Below the pieces are notes generated by a model that was given only the letters and a program-made list of their open reading frames with translations, was not told the origin of the DNA and did no database searches. The position numbers were made by a program, and so were the translations under genes. Shown one piece after another: positions 17,755-26,548 of a DNA stretch of 64,000 nt. This DNA comes from Pontibacter burrus. GTDB lineage: Bacteria > Bacteroidota > Bacteroidia > Cytophagales > Hymenobacteraceae. The first letter of the stretch is position 1, and every line of letters begins with the position of its first letter. Location: assembly GCF_010686685.1 (NCBI RefSeq), contig NZ_JAAGWD010000001.1:186001-250000 (forward strand), given 5' to 3'.

Positions 17755-17787
17755 AATTAACAGACTGACTTGATAGGAAATGCCTGA

Positions 17788-18096
17788 TTAAATGTCAATA
17801 CAGCACTCTTCCAGGCAATCTATTACATCAATGAGTTTAGGGATTGAAAGCGAGTAGTAGATTTTTGTACCTACTTTAAACGAGGAAAGCACACCCTTAT
17901 CTTTAAGGGTAATCAGGTGCTGACTGGCAATGGCCTGCGGCAGATTCAGATACTTATATATCTCAGTTACAGTCATTTTCTCTTCCTTGCCCAGAAGGTC
18001 AACTATAGCCAGCCGTTTTGGGTGAGCTAACACTTTCAGCATGGCAGCCGCCTTATCTATCTTCTTTGATTCGATGCGAGATAACAAACTTTTCAT
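17788..18096 (-). CDS. ArsR-type winged-helix regulator
   Basis: A small DNA-binding regulator of 102 residues. The winged helix is clear: VLAHPKRLAIVDLL, then the recognition-helix region LNLPQAIASQHLITLKDKG, and the wing SSFKVGTKIYYSL. The C-terminus is CLEECCIDI; the three close cysteines might bind a metal or sense redox, but typical ArsR ELCVCDL metal sites are absent, so this is inference. It is divergent from anmK. A TGATGT-6-ACATCA inverted repeat at 18181-18198 in the shared gap could be its operator. Confidence 0.85.
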   Translation of the reverse strand: MKSLLSRIESKKIDKAAAMLKVLAHPKRLAIVDLLGKEEKMTVTEIYKYLNLPQAIASQHLITLKDKGVLSSFKVGTKIYYSLSIPKLIDVIDCLEECCIDI

Positions 18097-18180
18097 AATT
18101 AATAATTATACCTAACAGTTTCTACATTATTTAACTATCCTATTCATAATAAGATATATACGAGGCTTACGTTATTTGGC

Positions 18181-18198
18181 TGATGTCTTTTTACATCA
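18181..18198. promoter_or_regulatory. Inverted repeat in the arsR-anmK gap, candidate operator
   Basis: Perfect half-sites TGATGT and ACATCA are separated by CTTTTT, 19 bp before the anmK start. Its position in a divergent gap beside a regulator suggests an operator, though this is not shown. Confidence 0.35.
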
Positions 18199-18216
18199 TT
18201 TTTCTAACTTCGCTAC

Positions 18217-19284
18217 ATGAATACTTATCATGTGATCGGCTTAATGTCGGGCACATCGCTAGATGGCCTTGACATTGCATATTGTAGGCTTACGTATAAA
18301 ACCAAAAATTGGATATATAATATACTTAATGCTGAAACACTACCTTACAGCGACTATTGGATTGACTCTCTCCGGGGTGCAGAGACTGCCGCCGGCCAAA
18401 ACCTGGTTGCGCTGGACCATGCCTTCGGACAACACATGGGTGAGCAGGTTCGTCAGTTTATAGTTCGCCACAACATACAGCCCGATTTCGTGGCATCGCA
18501 CGGGCACACCATCTTTCACCAGCCCGACAAACATATTTCGTTGCAGATCGGTAACGGCGCTTACTTGGCAGCCCATGCCAGGTTACCGGTTATCTGCGAT
18601 ATCAGAACGCTGGATATAGCCCTAGGCGGACAAGGTGCTCCCCTGGTGCCCATCGGAGATGAACTGCTTTTCGCTGACTATGACTATTGCCTGAACCTGG
18701 GAGGAATTGCCAACATCTCGTTTAACCATAACGGCCGGCGCATTGCTTATGATATATCGGCGTGCAACATGCTGCTGAACACGCTCGCTAACCAGGCCGG
18801 CTTTAGCTATGATGAAGATGGCAGGCTTGCCCAAAGTGGCAAATTAGATGCTATACTCCTGCAACAGCTGAATGTCCCATCCTATTTTTCAGCGCCTTAC
18901 CCCAAATCGCTGGGCAAAGAGTGGGTGCTGGAGCATAGCCTGAAAACCTTAGCCGAGAGCAACGCAACTATAGCAGATAAACTTCACACCACCTGCCACC
19001 ATATCGCGCAGCAGATCGCCAATGCCCTGCAACCAGCCAACTATAAACAGAAAGTGTTAGTAACTGGCGGCGGTGCTTTTAATTCATACTTAATAGCCTT
19101 ATTGCAAAAGTATGCCGGCAATGGCTACCGTATAGAAGTTCCAGCCCCGGAACTTGTGTCGTTTAAGGAAGCCTTGGTATTTGCCTTTTTAGGAGTATTG
19201 CGCTGGCGCAATGAAGTAAACAGCCTGCAAACTGTTACCGGAGCCAGCCGCAACAGCGTGGGTGGAGCCATTTATATGGGCTAG
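18217..19284 (+). CDS. anmK: Anhydro-N-acetylmuramic acid kinase
   Basis: Phosphorylates and opens 1,6-anhydro-MurNAc during peptidoglycan recycling. The 355-residue protein carries GLMSGTSLDGLDIAY (8-22), the ATPase-fold GGQGAPLVPIGD and LGGIANIS motifs, and the late VTGGGAFNSYL nucleotide site. The ATG start fits the family N-terminus. The next gene, an amino-acid dehydrogenase, follows after 60 bp but has its own -7 box. No murQ or ampG homologue is nearby. Confidence 0.95.
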   Translation: MNTYHVIGLMSGTSLDGLDIAYCRLTYKTKNWIYNILNAETLPYSDYWIDSLRGAETAAGQNLVALDHAFGQHMGEQVRQFIVRHNIQPDFVASHGHTIFHQPDKHISLQIGNGAYLAAHARLPVICDIRTLDIALGGQGAPLVPIGDELLFADYDYCLNLGGIANISFNHNGRRIAYDISACNMLLNTLANQAGFSYDEDGRLAQSGKLDAILLQQLNVPSYFSAPYPKSLGKEWVLEHSLKTLAESNATIADKLHTTCHHIAQQIANALQPANYKQKVLVTGGGAFNSYLIALLQKYAGNGYRIEVPAPELVSFKEALVFAFLGVLRWRNEVNSLQTVTGASRNSVGGAIYMG

Positions 19285-19308
19285 CCTGTACGCTCTATAG
19301 TTATTTTG

Positions 19309-19316
19309 TACCTTTG
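19309..19316 (+). promoter_or_regulatory. -7 promoter box TACCTTTG before the second dehydrogenase
   Basis: Exact TAnnTTTG match 29 bp before the ATG at 19345, suggesting transcription independent of anmK. Confidence 0.55.
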
Positions 19317-19344
19317 CACCACAACCCGAATCACATAAACCAAC

Positions 19345-20571
19345 ATGAAAGACTTACTCGCCAAATTCGAGAATAAAAGACCTGAAATAGTTTTTGAATG
19401 GAAAGATGCCGAAACCGAAGCCGAAGGCTGGGTAGTGATCAACTCGCTGCGTGGCGGAGCTGCCGGTGGCGGTACACGCATGCGCAAAGGCCTGGATAAG
19501 CGCGAGGTAGAGTCGCTGGCTAAAACCATGGAAGTTAAGTTTACCGTGTCCGGTCCGGCAATTGGCGGCGCTAAGTCAGGCATCAACTTCGACCCGGCCG
19601 ACCCGCGCAAACGTGGCGTTCTGGAGCGCTGGTACAAAGCGGTATTTCCGTTACTGAAAAATTACTACGGCACCGGCGGCGACCTGAATATTGATGAGAT
19701 ACACGAGGTAATTCCGATTACGGAAGCATACGGTTTGCTGCACCCGCAGGAAGGCGTTGTGAACGGCCACTTCCATGCCACCGATGCACAGCGCGACAAC
19801 AGAATTGCCCAGCTGCGCGAAGGCGTTAAAAAAGTAATTGAAGACGAAGCATACACGCCATCTGCAGCGCGCCGTTATGTTGTTGCCGATATGATAACCG
19901 GTTACGGTGTTGCCGAAGCTGTGCGCCACTATTATAACATCTGGGGTGGAGAGCTACAAGGCAAGCGAGCCATCATACAGGGATGGGGGAACGTAGGCGC
20001 TGCTGCTGCTTATTACCTGGCTGCCAACGGTGCTAAAATTGTAGGTATCATCGACCGTGTAGGCGGGCTTATCAATACCGAAGGCTATAGTTTTGAAGAG
20101 GTAAAAGAGCTGTTCCTGAACCGCCAGGGCAACACCTTGTATGCCGAAAACATGCTTTCTTTTGAAGAGATAAACGATCAGATCTGGTCTGTTAACGCTG
20201 AAATATTTATTCCGGCAGCAGCATCACGCCTGGTTACCAGAGAGCAGCTTGAGCGTATGATCGCCAGCGGACTGGAAGTGATCTCGTGCGGTGCCAATGT
20301 ACCGTTCCATGATCCGGAAATATTCTTTGGCGCAACCGGTGAGTTTGCTGACCAGAACATAGCCGTTATACCGGACTTTATTGCCAACTGCGGCATGGCG
20401 CGTGTATTTGCTTACCTGATGGAGAACGAAGTAGAAATCTCTGACGGGGCTATCTTCTCAGACATTTCCGCAACTATAGCCAATGCCCTTGTAAAGTCGC
20501 ATGCTAAAAACCCGGGCAAAACAGAGATCGCGAAAACATCTTTTGAAATTGCGCTAAGTCAGTTATTATAA
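19345..20571 (+). CDS. Glu/Leu/Phe/Val dehydrogenase superfamily protein (substrate unclear)
   Basis: A 408-residue member of the amino-acid dehydrogenase superfamily. Substrate-lysine motif PAIGGAKSGI (71-80, Lys77), GGDLNIDE, and a Rossmann GWGNVGAAAAYY stretch are present, so it should be an active NAD(P) enzyme. It differs from both the GDH at 2517 and the leucine dehydrogenase at 31201: it has GGGTRMRKGL early and an unusual YYGTGGDLNIDEIHEV region. This subgroup is common in Bacteroidota and is usually annotated only by superfamily. mscS starts 1 bp after its stop, so the two are likely co-transcribed. Confidence 0.85.
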   Translation: MKDLLAKFENKRPEIVFEWKDAETEAEGWVVINSLRGGAAGGGTRMRKGLDKREVESLAKTMEVKFTVSGPAIGGAKSGINFDPADPRKRGVLERWYKAVFPLLKNYYGTGGDLNIDEIHEVIPITEAYGLLHPQEGVVNGHFHATDAQRDNRIAQLREGVKKVIEDEAYTPSAARRYVVADMITGYGVAEAVRHYYNIWGGELQGKRAIIQGWGNVGAAAAYYLAANGAKIVGIIDRVGGLINTEGYSFEEVKELFLNRQGNTLYAENMLSFEEINDQIWSVNAEIFIPAAASRLVTREQLERMIASGLEVISCGANVPFHDPEIFFGATGEFADQNIAVIPDFIANCGMARVFAYLMENEVEISDGAIFSDISATIANALVKSHAKNPGKTEIAKTSFEIALSQLL

Positions 20572-20572
20572 T

Positions 20573-21745
20573 ATGGATTACACCGCTTGGAGAGAAATTC
20601 TGAACTATAGTTTCCTGGGTAATGCGGTTTCGAATTACCTATGGTTTGCAGGCATTCTGCTGTTTGGTTTTATTTTTAAAACCCTACTCTCGCGGCTGTT
20701 GTCTTCTGTTTTATTTAAGATTGTAAAACGCTTTTCGCACGAAGACAATCTGCCCGAGTTCCGGCGTTTGCTTATACAGCCGCTGGAGGTAATCCTGTTC
20801 CTGTTGTTCCTGTATTTTGCTTTCCAGGCGCTTAAATACCCGCTCGACCCAACTGAGATCCGCAAAGGTGACCATTTCATAAAAACGTTCATGTTCCGCA
20901 CCTACCAGGTGTTCGTGATTGTAGCGTTGGCGTGGGTGGTTATGCGTTTCGTGGACTTTATTGGCCTCATCTTCCAGCATCGTACCTTACAGCATCCATC
21001 ATCCAAACTGAATGAGCAGCTGGTGCCTTTCTTCCGGGATTTTACAAAGATCCTGGTCGTTATTTTTGCCTTTCTGGTAATACTGGGCACTGTGTTCGGG
21101 GTTAATGTAGCCGGTTTGGTGGCTGGTCTGGGAGTGGGTGGTCTGGCACTTGCCTTTGCAGCCAAAGAGAGCTTAGAGAACCTGCTGGCATCCTTCACCA
21201 TCTTCCTGGATCATCCGTTTGTAGTAGGCGACCTGGTAGAAGTAGATGGCATTACGGGAACGATAGAAAAGATCGGTTTCAGAAGTACGCGAATCCGTAC
21301 GCTGGAGAAATCCTTTGTAACGGTGCCCAACAAGAGCATGATCGATAAGCCGCTCAACAACCTTACATTGCGCACCTTCCGGAGAGTACAGTACGAGGTG
21401 CCGCTTACCCTGGACACAACAGCTGCACAAATCAGGGCTATTGCCACGGAGCTGCAACAGTACATTGATAACCATCCAAACACAAACGAAGATGGTGTGG
21501 TGCGATTCCAGACGATAGGGCCGGCTTCTAAAAACATTATGGTGCTGTATTTTGTGGAGTCGATGGACTGGGCAGAGTACCTGAAAATAAAAGAGGAGAT
21601 CACTTACAAAGTAGTGGAAGTGATAGAACGGCACGGGGCAAACTACGCTCCTACCCAGAGTGTGTTTATGCAGACAACCGGGCAAACCCCCAAAACAGCC
21701 CCCGCACAAACTATAGCAACAGAAAAGGCAACCGACCTTGCCTGA
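20573..21745 (+). CDS. MscS-family mechanosensitive channel
   Basis: Small-conductance mechanosensitive channel of 390 residues that would release osmolytes on hypo-osmotic shock. Four N-terminal membrane segments lead to the pore helix region VNVAGLVAGLGVGGLALAFA, followed by the MscS beta domain (VVGDLVEVDGITGTIEKIG and FVTVPNKSM) and a C-terminal alpha/beta domain. The tail after residue 370 is Thr/Pro-rich. The ATG lies 1 bp after the dehydrogenase stop. A strong terminator follows. Confidence 0.93.
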   Translation: MDYTAWREILNYSFLGNAVSNYLWFAGILLFGFIFKTLLSRLLSSVLFKIVKRFSHEDNLPEFRRLLIQPLEVILFLLFLYFAFQALKYPLDPTEIRKGDHFIKTFMFRTYQVFVIVALAWVVMRFVDFIGLIFQHRTLQHPSSKLNEQLVPFFRDFTKILVVIFAFLVILGTVFGVNVAGLVAGLGVGGLALAFAAKESLENLLASFTIFLDHPFVVGDLVEVDGITGTIEKIGFRSTRIRTLEKSFVTVPNKSMIDKPLNNLTLRTFRRVQYEVPLTLDTTAAQIRAIATELQQYIDNHPNTNEDGVVRFQTIGPASKNIMVLYFVESMDWAEYLKIKEEITYKVVEVIERHGANYAPTQSVFMQTTGQTPKTAPAQTIATEKATDLA

Positions 21746-21753
21746 CCATAAAT

Positions 21754-21784
21754 AAAAAAGCCGGAGAAGCTCCGGCTTTTTTTT
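21754..21784 (+). terminator. Terminator after mscS
   Basis: Stem AAAAAAGCCGGAG with an AAG loop and complementary arm running into eight T residues, directly after the mscS stop. Confidence 0.92.
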
Positions 21785-22284
21785 CACCCTTATATCTTAT
21801 TTTGTCTGTGTTACATCAGACGTTACAGGTTCCCTGGTGTTTGCACCTAAACAGGATCCCATCACTAAATAAAACCTTATCCCTACAAAACCACTTTTCG
21901 CTCAAGAATTGTAGTTTTGATTTGATTAACGCACCTACAATGCTATAGTTACAATTTATTTATAATTTTTTCGTTATACCACCTATTTAAACAAGTAAAC
22001 ATGCATTAATTTAATGCAAACAAATAATATTATTTTTACAATATAGAATAATATAGGTGCAACTATATAAGGTACAATTGCAACCAGCTTAAACTATAGC
22101 CAATGGGTAGCCTGTGTTACAAAATAGATAGACCTAGATGGCTATAGTTAGATGAATCTCTGGCGCAGGTAGCTTATGAGTTTATTCTAGGTTGTATCAA
22201 AACTATTGGCAAAGCCTGCCTGGGTAAAAGGCATAAAAGAAGTTCTATAACGGAAAAGGTGACTATAAGGCTTTAGAAAGCGGG
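21785..22284. other. AT-rich gap without a gene
   Basis: About 500 bp between mscS and the converging asmA-like gene. It contains a perfect 17-base inverted repeat TGCATTAA-T-TTAATGCA at 22002-22018, poly-T/A tracts, and a few CTATAG words near 21942, 22092 and 22141. No reading frame here looks like a protein and no window repeat module is present. Confidence 0.5.
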
Positions 22285-24801
22285 TTAATTAAAGTCGAAG
22301 TATTCGCCTTCTGCCAGCTCAACGGTTTTTTCCTTTTTAACCGGTTTTTTGCCTTTCAGAAGTTGTTTGATCTCCTGCCCTTCCTGTTTCAGGTCGTCCT
22401 TAATTTTGGCACGTACCCGATCATCGTCGTAAGCAAGTTTAAAGTTGTTTTCTTTGCCTTTCAGTGTCAGGAAGAGCATGCTATTGCCCGCATTCGGGTC
22501 TTCGGCCACCACCCCAAAAAAAGAGTCTTTGTCCGGGCGGCGCTTTTGGAAAACAGGCATCTTTATTTTATAGTCCATGTCCTGGTCAAACGTGTGCATT
22601 CCTGAAATAGACACAGAAGGCAACGGCGACAGGTTAGTGCGGATATCCATCTCCGGAATATAAATAGTGCGCTCCTGAATATAGAAGTTATTACGCAGCT
22701 CCGAGAACTTCATATTAGCCAGTTCCGAACGCTTTACAAACACCGATAGCTTTTGCATGGGTGTGAAATTGATGAGCTGCCCGTTACGGATCACAGCTTC
22801 TATTTCGGCTTGCAGCAGGTTCGTTTTCGGGTTTAGCTGGCTGTCGAGGTACACATCGGAAATAATGTTGGCTGTCAGGCTGCCCCGTAGCTGGCGGTCA
22901 ACTATAAAATTCTGGTTAAAGTTTTCGAACACATAAAACAGGCTGTCTACGCTCATGTTGTTGAGTTTGCTAGCTGTGCTCACTTTTATGTGGTTGCGCT
23001 GGCGGGCATCCATGCTACCGCGCACAGCAAAATCGCCGCCAACAGCTTTAAACGAAATGTTTGGTGATGTAATAACCTGGTTACGCAGCGTTACTGCTCC
23101 TTTTATGTTTTCCCCTTTGAACCTCCGGAATTTCATTTTTTTAACAGAAGCTTCTAAATTAAAAGCCATGTTAGGCGAAACCTCTAACCGGTACCCCGAT
23201 TCGCTTTTGCGTGCACTGGCCGGTGTGTTCTGTTTTTCGCTCAGCAGCTGGTCGAAGTTTAGGTAATTGCTGCTGAAGTCGGCATCTACCATCAGGCGTT
23301 GGTTATCTAGCAACAGCCAGGCCATTACGTTATTAAACATGCCGTTCAGCACAAAATCAGAATCACCCAGTTTGCCCTTAAAATCCGATACGGCAACGTT
23401 GTTGCGCTTAAACATAAAGTTGCCGTGCATACCGGTTACCGGCAAGGGCAGGTCGCGCAGGTTCAGGCTTACATTGTGCAGCGTTATGTCTCCGGAGGTA
23501 TTTACTGTATTGTTTCCCGGCTTTGCTTTAAACTCATTGAAATTGCCTGCAAACGCGATCTTAACATCAGCCAGACCGCTACCACCGGGCACTTGCTCCA
23601 GTTGCAACAGGCCTAGCACATAAGCTACATCTACCTTGCCCTCCACATCAAAAGCTATAGTTGGATTCTTAAAGTTTTTGTAAGACAGGTTACCGGAGAA
23701 AGGTCTGTTGTTGAGCGAGCCTTTCAGATTCCGGAGCACCAGTTCGGAGGTAGATGCTGTTTGCCGGTCGCCGTTGGTAAAGCTGCCTTCAAAGCTCAGT
23801 TTCTCCAGGCGCTGCTTTACATCCGGGTGATAGAACGTAGCATTGCGGCAACCGAAGCTAAAGGTGACTTCGGGGTTATGTTTTGAGGATGCTTTACCTT
23901 TAATTACACCATTAAAGTATACATCGCCATCAGACCTGTACTGGCTAAACTCTTTGGTTATGTGCTGCGGCAGCAAGCTCAGCATAGATTGTATGCTGGT
24001 GTTTTTGCCTTCCAGCTTCAGGTCGAGCTCAGTGGTCTGGGCATAGTTTATAGTTCCAGCAACGTCGTAAGCAGCATTCTCTACTTTCACCACCGATGGC
24101 TCCAGCTTTATTTGCTTGTTGTTGCGGTCGATGGCCAGTGAAGTTTGCAGGTTTACACGCTTCTCTTTAAAATACTCACCGCTGTTGAGCTTTATGGTGT
24201 TTATAGTCGCATCGCCATTAGCTTTTATCGTTATCGTTTCCGGAGCTATAGTTAATGCTGCCTGTAGTTGGTGTGCATCCGCCTCATAGGACTGGTTCTG
24301 CTGCTGGTCGGTATAGTGCAGGGTTACCCTGTTCAGAGAGATGTGCTGCAGGTTAAAAGCGAAGTCGCTATCTTCTGTAGCAGTGGTATCTGCTTTCAGG
24401 ATATTATAGTTCACGCTGCCATCTTTCAGCACTTTTACATAAATGGCACCGTCCTCGAGGTATAGTTCGTTTACGTTGTACTTGCCGCGCAGCACATCCC
24501 AGATACTGAAGGTAAAGTATAGCTTGCTCAGTTTGCCCAGCGGTTCCTCACTCTCCGGCATAGCCTCTACCACATTCACCTGATCCAGCGAGACAGCCAC
24601 CTGCGGAAACTTATCGAACAGTGAAAGCGAAATAGTGCCTACTTCTACTTTTGTATCAATGTGCTTGTTGGCTTCGGTAACGAACAGGCTGATGATCTTG
24701 TCCTGGTAAGTGTAAACCAGCACAAAGGCTATAGTTGCTACGGCTACTACTGCAGCCGTTAAGTAAAATAGCACTTTTTTAACAAGACCGATTCGCTTCA
24801 A
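22285..24801 (-). CDS. AsmA-family envelope protein
   Basis: An 838-residue protein of the AsmA/TamB-like class, anchored by one N-terminal membrane helix (about residues 9-30) with the rest in the periplasm. The early KVEVGTISLSLFDKFPQVAVSL stretch (read in pieces around 50-72) and a late VSISGMHTFDQDMDYKIK region are typical of the AsmA N- and C-domains. Family members are proposed to move phospholipids between membranes or to affect outer-membrane assembly; that role here is family-based inference. The start is TTG. It is monocistronic with tRNA-Val divergent upstream. Confidence 0.85.
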   Translation of the reverse strand: MKRIGLVKKVLFYLTAAVVAVATIAFVLVYTYQDKIISLFVTEANKHIDTKVEVGTISLSLFDKFPQVAVSLDQVNVVEAMPESEEPLGKLSKLYFTFSIWDVLRGKYNVNELYLEDGAIYVKVLKDGSVNYNILKADTTATEDSDFAFNLQHISLNRVTLHYTDQQQNQSYEADAHQLQAALTIAPETITIKANGDATINTIKLNSGEYFKEKRVNLQTSLAIDRNNKQIKLEPSVVKVENAAYDVAGTINYAQTTELDLKLEGKNTSIQSMLSLLPQHITKEFSQYRSDGDVYFNGVIKGKASSKHNPEVTFSFGCRNATFYHPDVKQRLEKLSFEGSFTNGDRQTASTSELVLRNLKGSLNNRPFSGNLSYKNFKNPTIAFDVEGKVDVAYVLGLLQLEQVPGGSGLADVKIAFAGNFNEFKAKPGNNTVNTSGDITLHNVSLNLRDLPLPVTGMHGNFMFKRNNVAVSDFKGKLGDSDFVLNGMFNNVMAWLLLDNQRLMVDADFSSNYLNFDQLLSEKQNTPASARKSESGYRLEVSPNMAFNLEASVKKMKFRRFKGENIKGAVTLRNQVITSPNISFKAVGGDFAVRGSMDARQRNHIKVSTASKLNNMSVDSLFYVFENFNQNFIVDRQLRGSLTANIISDVYLDSQLNPKTNLLQAEIEAVIRNGQLINFTPMQKLSVFVKRSELANMKFSELRNNFYIQERTIYIPEMDIRTNLSPLPSVSISGMHTFDQDMDYKIKMPVFQKRRPDKDSFFGVVAEDPNAGNSMLFLTLKGKENNFKLAYDDDRVRAKIKDDLKQEGQEIKQLLKGKKPVKKEKTVELAEGEYFDFN

Positions 24802-24914
24802 GAGAATTATCAGATTTTAAGCATCTTACAAAAGATAAAGGTACAGCAGTAATTACAGGTGAGCAATAGCTCCGGCAAGTCAGAAAAAAATTTTAACAAA
24901 TTTTTTCGAATTGT

Positions 24915-24945
24915 TTTGCAGTTACAAAAAAACGCCCCATATTTG
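24915..24945 (+). promoter_or_regulatory. Promoter of tRNA-Val
   Basis: TTTG at 24915-24918, a 19-bp spacer, and CATATTTG at 24938-24945 (7 of 8 to TAnnTTTG), about 41 bp before the tRNA. This matches the Bacteroidota primary sigma-factor promoter layout. Confidence 0.75.
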
Positions 24946-24986
24946 CATCATCAAACGGGGACAACAGGTCAACGAAACGATAAAAC

Positions 24987-25061
24987 GGGGTGTTAGCTCA
25001 GCTGGTTCAGAGCACCTGCCTTACAAGCAGGGGGTCACTGGTTCGAATCCAGTACGCCCCA
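24987..25061 (+). tRNA. tRNA-Val (anticodon TAC)
   Basis: A full cloverleaf can be drawn: acceptor GGGGTGT with ACGCCCC, D-loop AGCTCAGCTGGTTCAGAGC, anticodon stem CCTGC/GCAGG with loop CTTACAA, and TPsiC arm with GTTCGAATCC. The anticodon TAC reads valine codons. The discriminator is A and CCA is not encoded. A terminator hairpin follows immediately. Confidence 0.97.
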
Positions 25062-25062
25062 C

Positions 25063-25092
25063 AAAGGACAACTCAAAAGTTGTCCTTTTTTT
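25063..25092 (+). terminator. Terminator after tRNA-Val
   Basis: 11-bp stem AAAGGACAACT with a CAAA loop, and the complementary arm runs into seven T residues. Confidence 0.9.
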
Positions 25093-25518
25093 ATGTCCAT
25101 ACTTTTCTGCTCTGCGCACCTCTCACACTGTTAACCTATAGTTTAACGCCTCACCTCAAGCTATAGTATAATTCCCTGATTTCCATTTGCTTGTAAACAA
25201 GGCTCGGCTTTGGTGTGGAGATTTGGCTGCTGTAGTTGGAGTTATAGTTCTATAGTTGCCGTGCTTGGTTTTAACTCACCCCTACCCCTCCCAAGAGGGG
25301 AGTTTTGACAATTGCTATAGTTTGGGCTATTGTTCTATAGTTTCCGTGAGTCATCCCCCTACCCCCTTCGAAGGATACTTTTCTGCTATTGCTATAATTG
25401 AGGTTATAGTGCTATAGTTAAGATTGTCAAACCACCCCTGCCCTCCTTATTCAAGGAGGGGAGCTTTAACTGCTACAGCTATAGTTTCAACTATGATCCA
25501 ATAGTTTCAGTCCACGAA
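25093..25518. repeat. Intergenic mosaic array B
   Basis: No gene. Two C-rich modules (25277-25304 and 25431-25467), groups of CTATAGTT, and a GTCATCCCCCTACCCCC block occur in the same style as array A at 6.9 kb. The array leads directly into the conserved duplicated element at 25519. Confidence 0.7.
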
Positions 25519-25833
25519 CAGGCAGGCGCAGCCTGACACAAGGAACTTCTACCACGGAAAGGCGATGCAACTATAGCTAATCAAACTATAAGCAACGTAG
25601 CTATCGAGCGATCTCAGTCTTTGGGTTGAGCGCCTTGTAGATTTCTGGTGCCGTCAGGCATTGTGACGATAGGAGCAAAAGAAATGTACACCGCGCGATG
25701 CCCGAAGACGGGGCCCCGCGGCCGTGAGCGCACCAAAGCCCGATTGAAACCATAGGTAAGTAGAGCTCTCGGGATATGAGGTGGCTATAGAACGAACTGC
25801 TTGTATCGAGTAGCAACTATAGTTAGCTATAGG
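25519..25833. repeat. Conserved ~315-bp intergenic element, copy 1
   Basis: This stretch is repeated at 53620-53936. The two share an identical 50-base block (25614-25663), an identical 32-base GC-rich block (25708-25739, containing GGGGCCCCGCGG), plus flanking GGCAGGCGCAGCCTG and AACGAACTGCTTGT-type blocks, separated by diverged spacers of similar length. A minus-strand frame (25601-25816) ends in the same residues in both copies, but changes between copies include non-synonymous ones and the second copy is interrupted by a stop upstream, so I do not call it a gene. Its function is unknown. Confidence 0.75.
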
Positions 25834-25950
25834 ACGATGACTTCAACTATAGTTTGTAATAGATTTCTTACTTTGTTCGAAATGACAAATGAGTAACTAC
25901 TTTAGGACATATAATATCCTTCGACTAACGCTCAGGATGACAAATGTGAG
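25834..25950. other. Tail of the conserved element region
   Basis: Contains AACTATAG words and the block CCTTCGACTAACGCTCAGGATGAC (about 25912-25940), also present after the second copy near 53945. Nothing gene-like is present. Confidence 0.55.
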
Positions 25951-26544
25951 TTATACTTTAGACAGGAATTGCTCATGCAGCTTCAATACTTGCGGTATTA
26001 ACAGTTGTTTATCATCGTTATAAATGATGTGCTGAGCCCGAACCATTTTCTCGTCCTCATCCAGCTGCTTCGCTATAATAGCTTCTACATCCTCCTGAGT
26101 ACGGTGCGGGTCGCGTTGCAGAATGCGTTTGATGCGTACATCCAACGGAGCAGACACAACGATAATTTCATCCATCTGCCGCCATGATTCTGATTCAAAC
26201 ATCAGAGCTGCCTCTTTCAGCACATAAGGTGCTGATTGGTTAGCTTCTACCCAGTTTGTAAAATCGTTGCCCACGTGCGGGTGTACCAGGCTGTTAAGCA
26301 ATTCTAACTTCTGAGGATTGTGAAAGGCTGTTTTAGCCAGGTAGGTTCTGTTTAGTTCGCCGGCTTCGGTATAAGCTTCCGGGCCAAAAGCTTCAGTTAA
26401 CTCCTCTTTCAGGGCCTGGTCGTTGTGCATCACCCATTTGGCGCGGGTATCAGCATCGTATACAGGTATACCAAGTATTGCAAACAGTCTACAAACTATA
26501 GATTTGCCTACTCCTATGCCGCCGGTAATGCCAATTTTCAGCAT
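25951..26544 (-). CDS. coaE: Dephospho-CoA kinase
   Basis: Last step of coenzyme A synthesis: it phosphorylates the 3'-OH of dephospho-CoA. The 197 residues begin with the P-loop GGIGVGKS (8-15), followed by the YDADTRAKW substrate region and the PHVGNDFTNW and QRDPHRTQED lid segments. The length is normal. It ends a leftward run nusB-ytxH-idh-DUF1573-yajC-ybbR-coaE, with only 4 bp between ybbR and coaE. The nusB, DUF1573, yajC, ybbR and coaE order is familiar from other Bacteroidota. Confidence 0.95.
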   Translation of the reverse strand: MLKIGITGGIGVGKSIVCRLFAILGIPVYDADTRAKWVMHNDQALKEELTEAFGPEAYTEAGELNRTYLAKTAFHNPQKLELLNSLVHPHVGNDFTNWVEANQSAPYVLKEAALMFESESWRQMDEIIVVSAPLDVRIKRILQRDPHRTQEDVEAIIAKQLDEDEKMVRAQHIIYNDDKQLLIPQVLKLHEQFLSKV

Positions 26545-26548
26545 AAGC

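Noticed and set aside
25601..25816. A 71-codon minus-strand open frame inside the conserved ~315-bp element, ending like the frame in copy 2
   Set aside because: The second copy is interrupted by a stop upstream, differences include non-synonymous changes near the C-terminus, and conservation is in blocks at the nucleotide level. It fits a non-coding element better than a protein.
25063..25950. Possible genomic island next to tRNA-Val
   Set aside because: No integrase, no direct repeat of the tRNA 3' end, and the neighbouring genes are core; the gap is explained by the repeat array.
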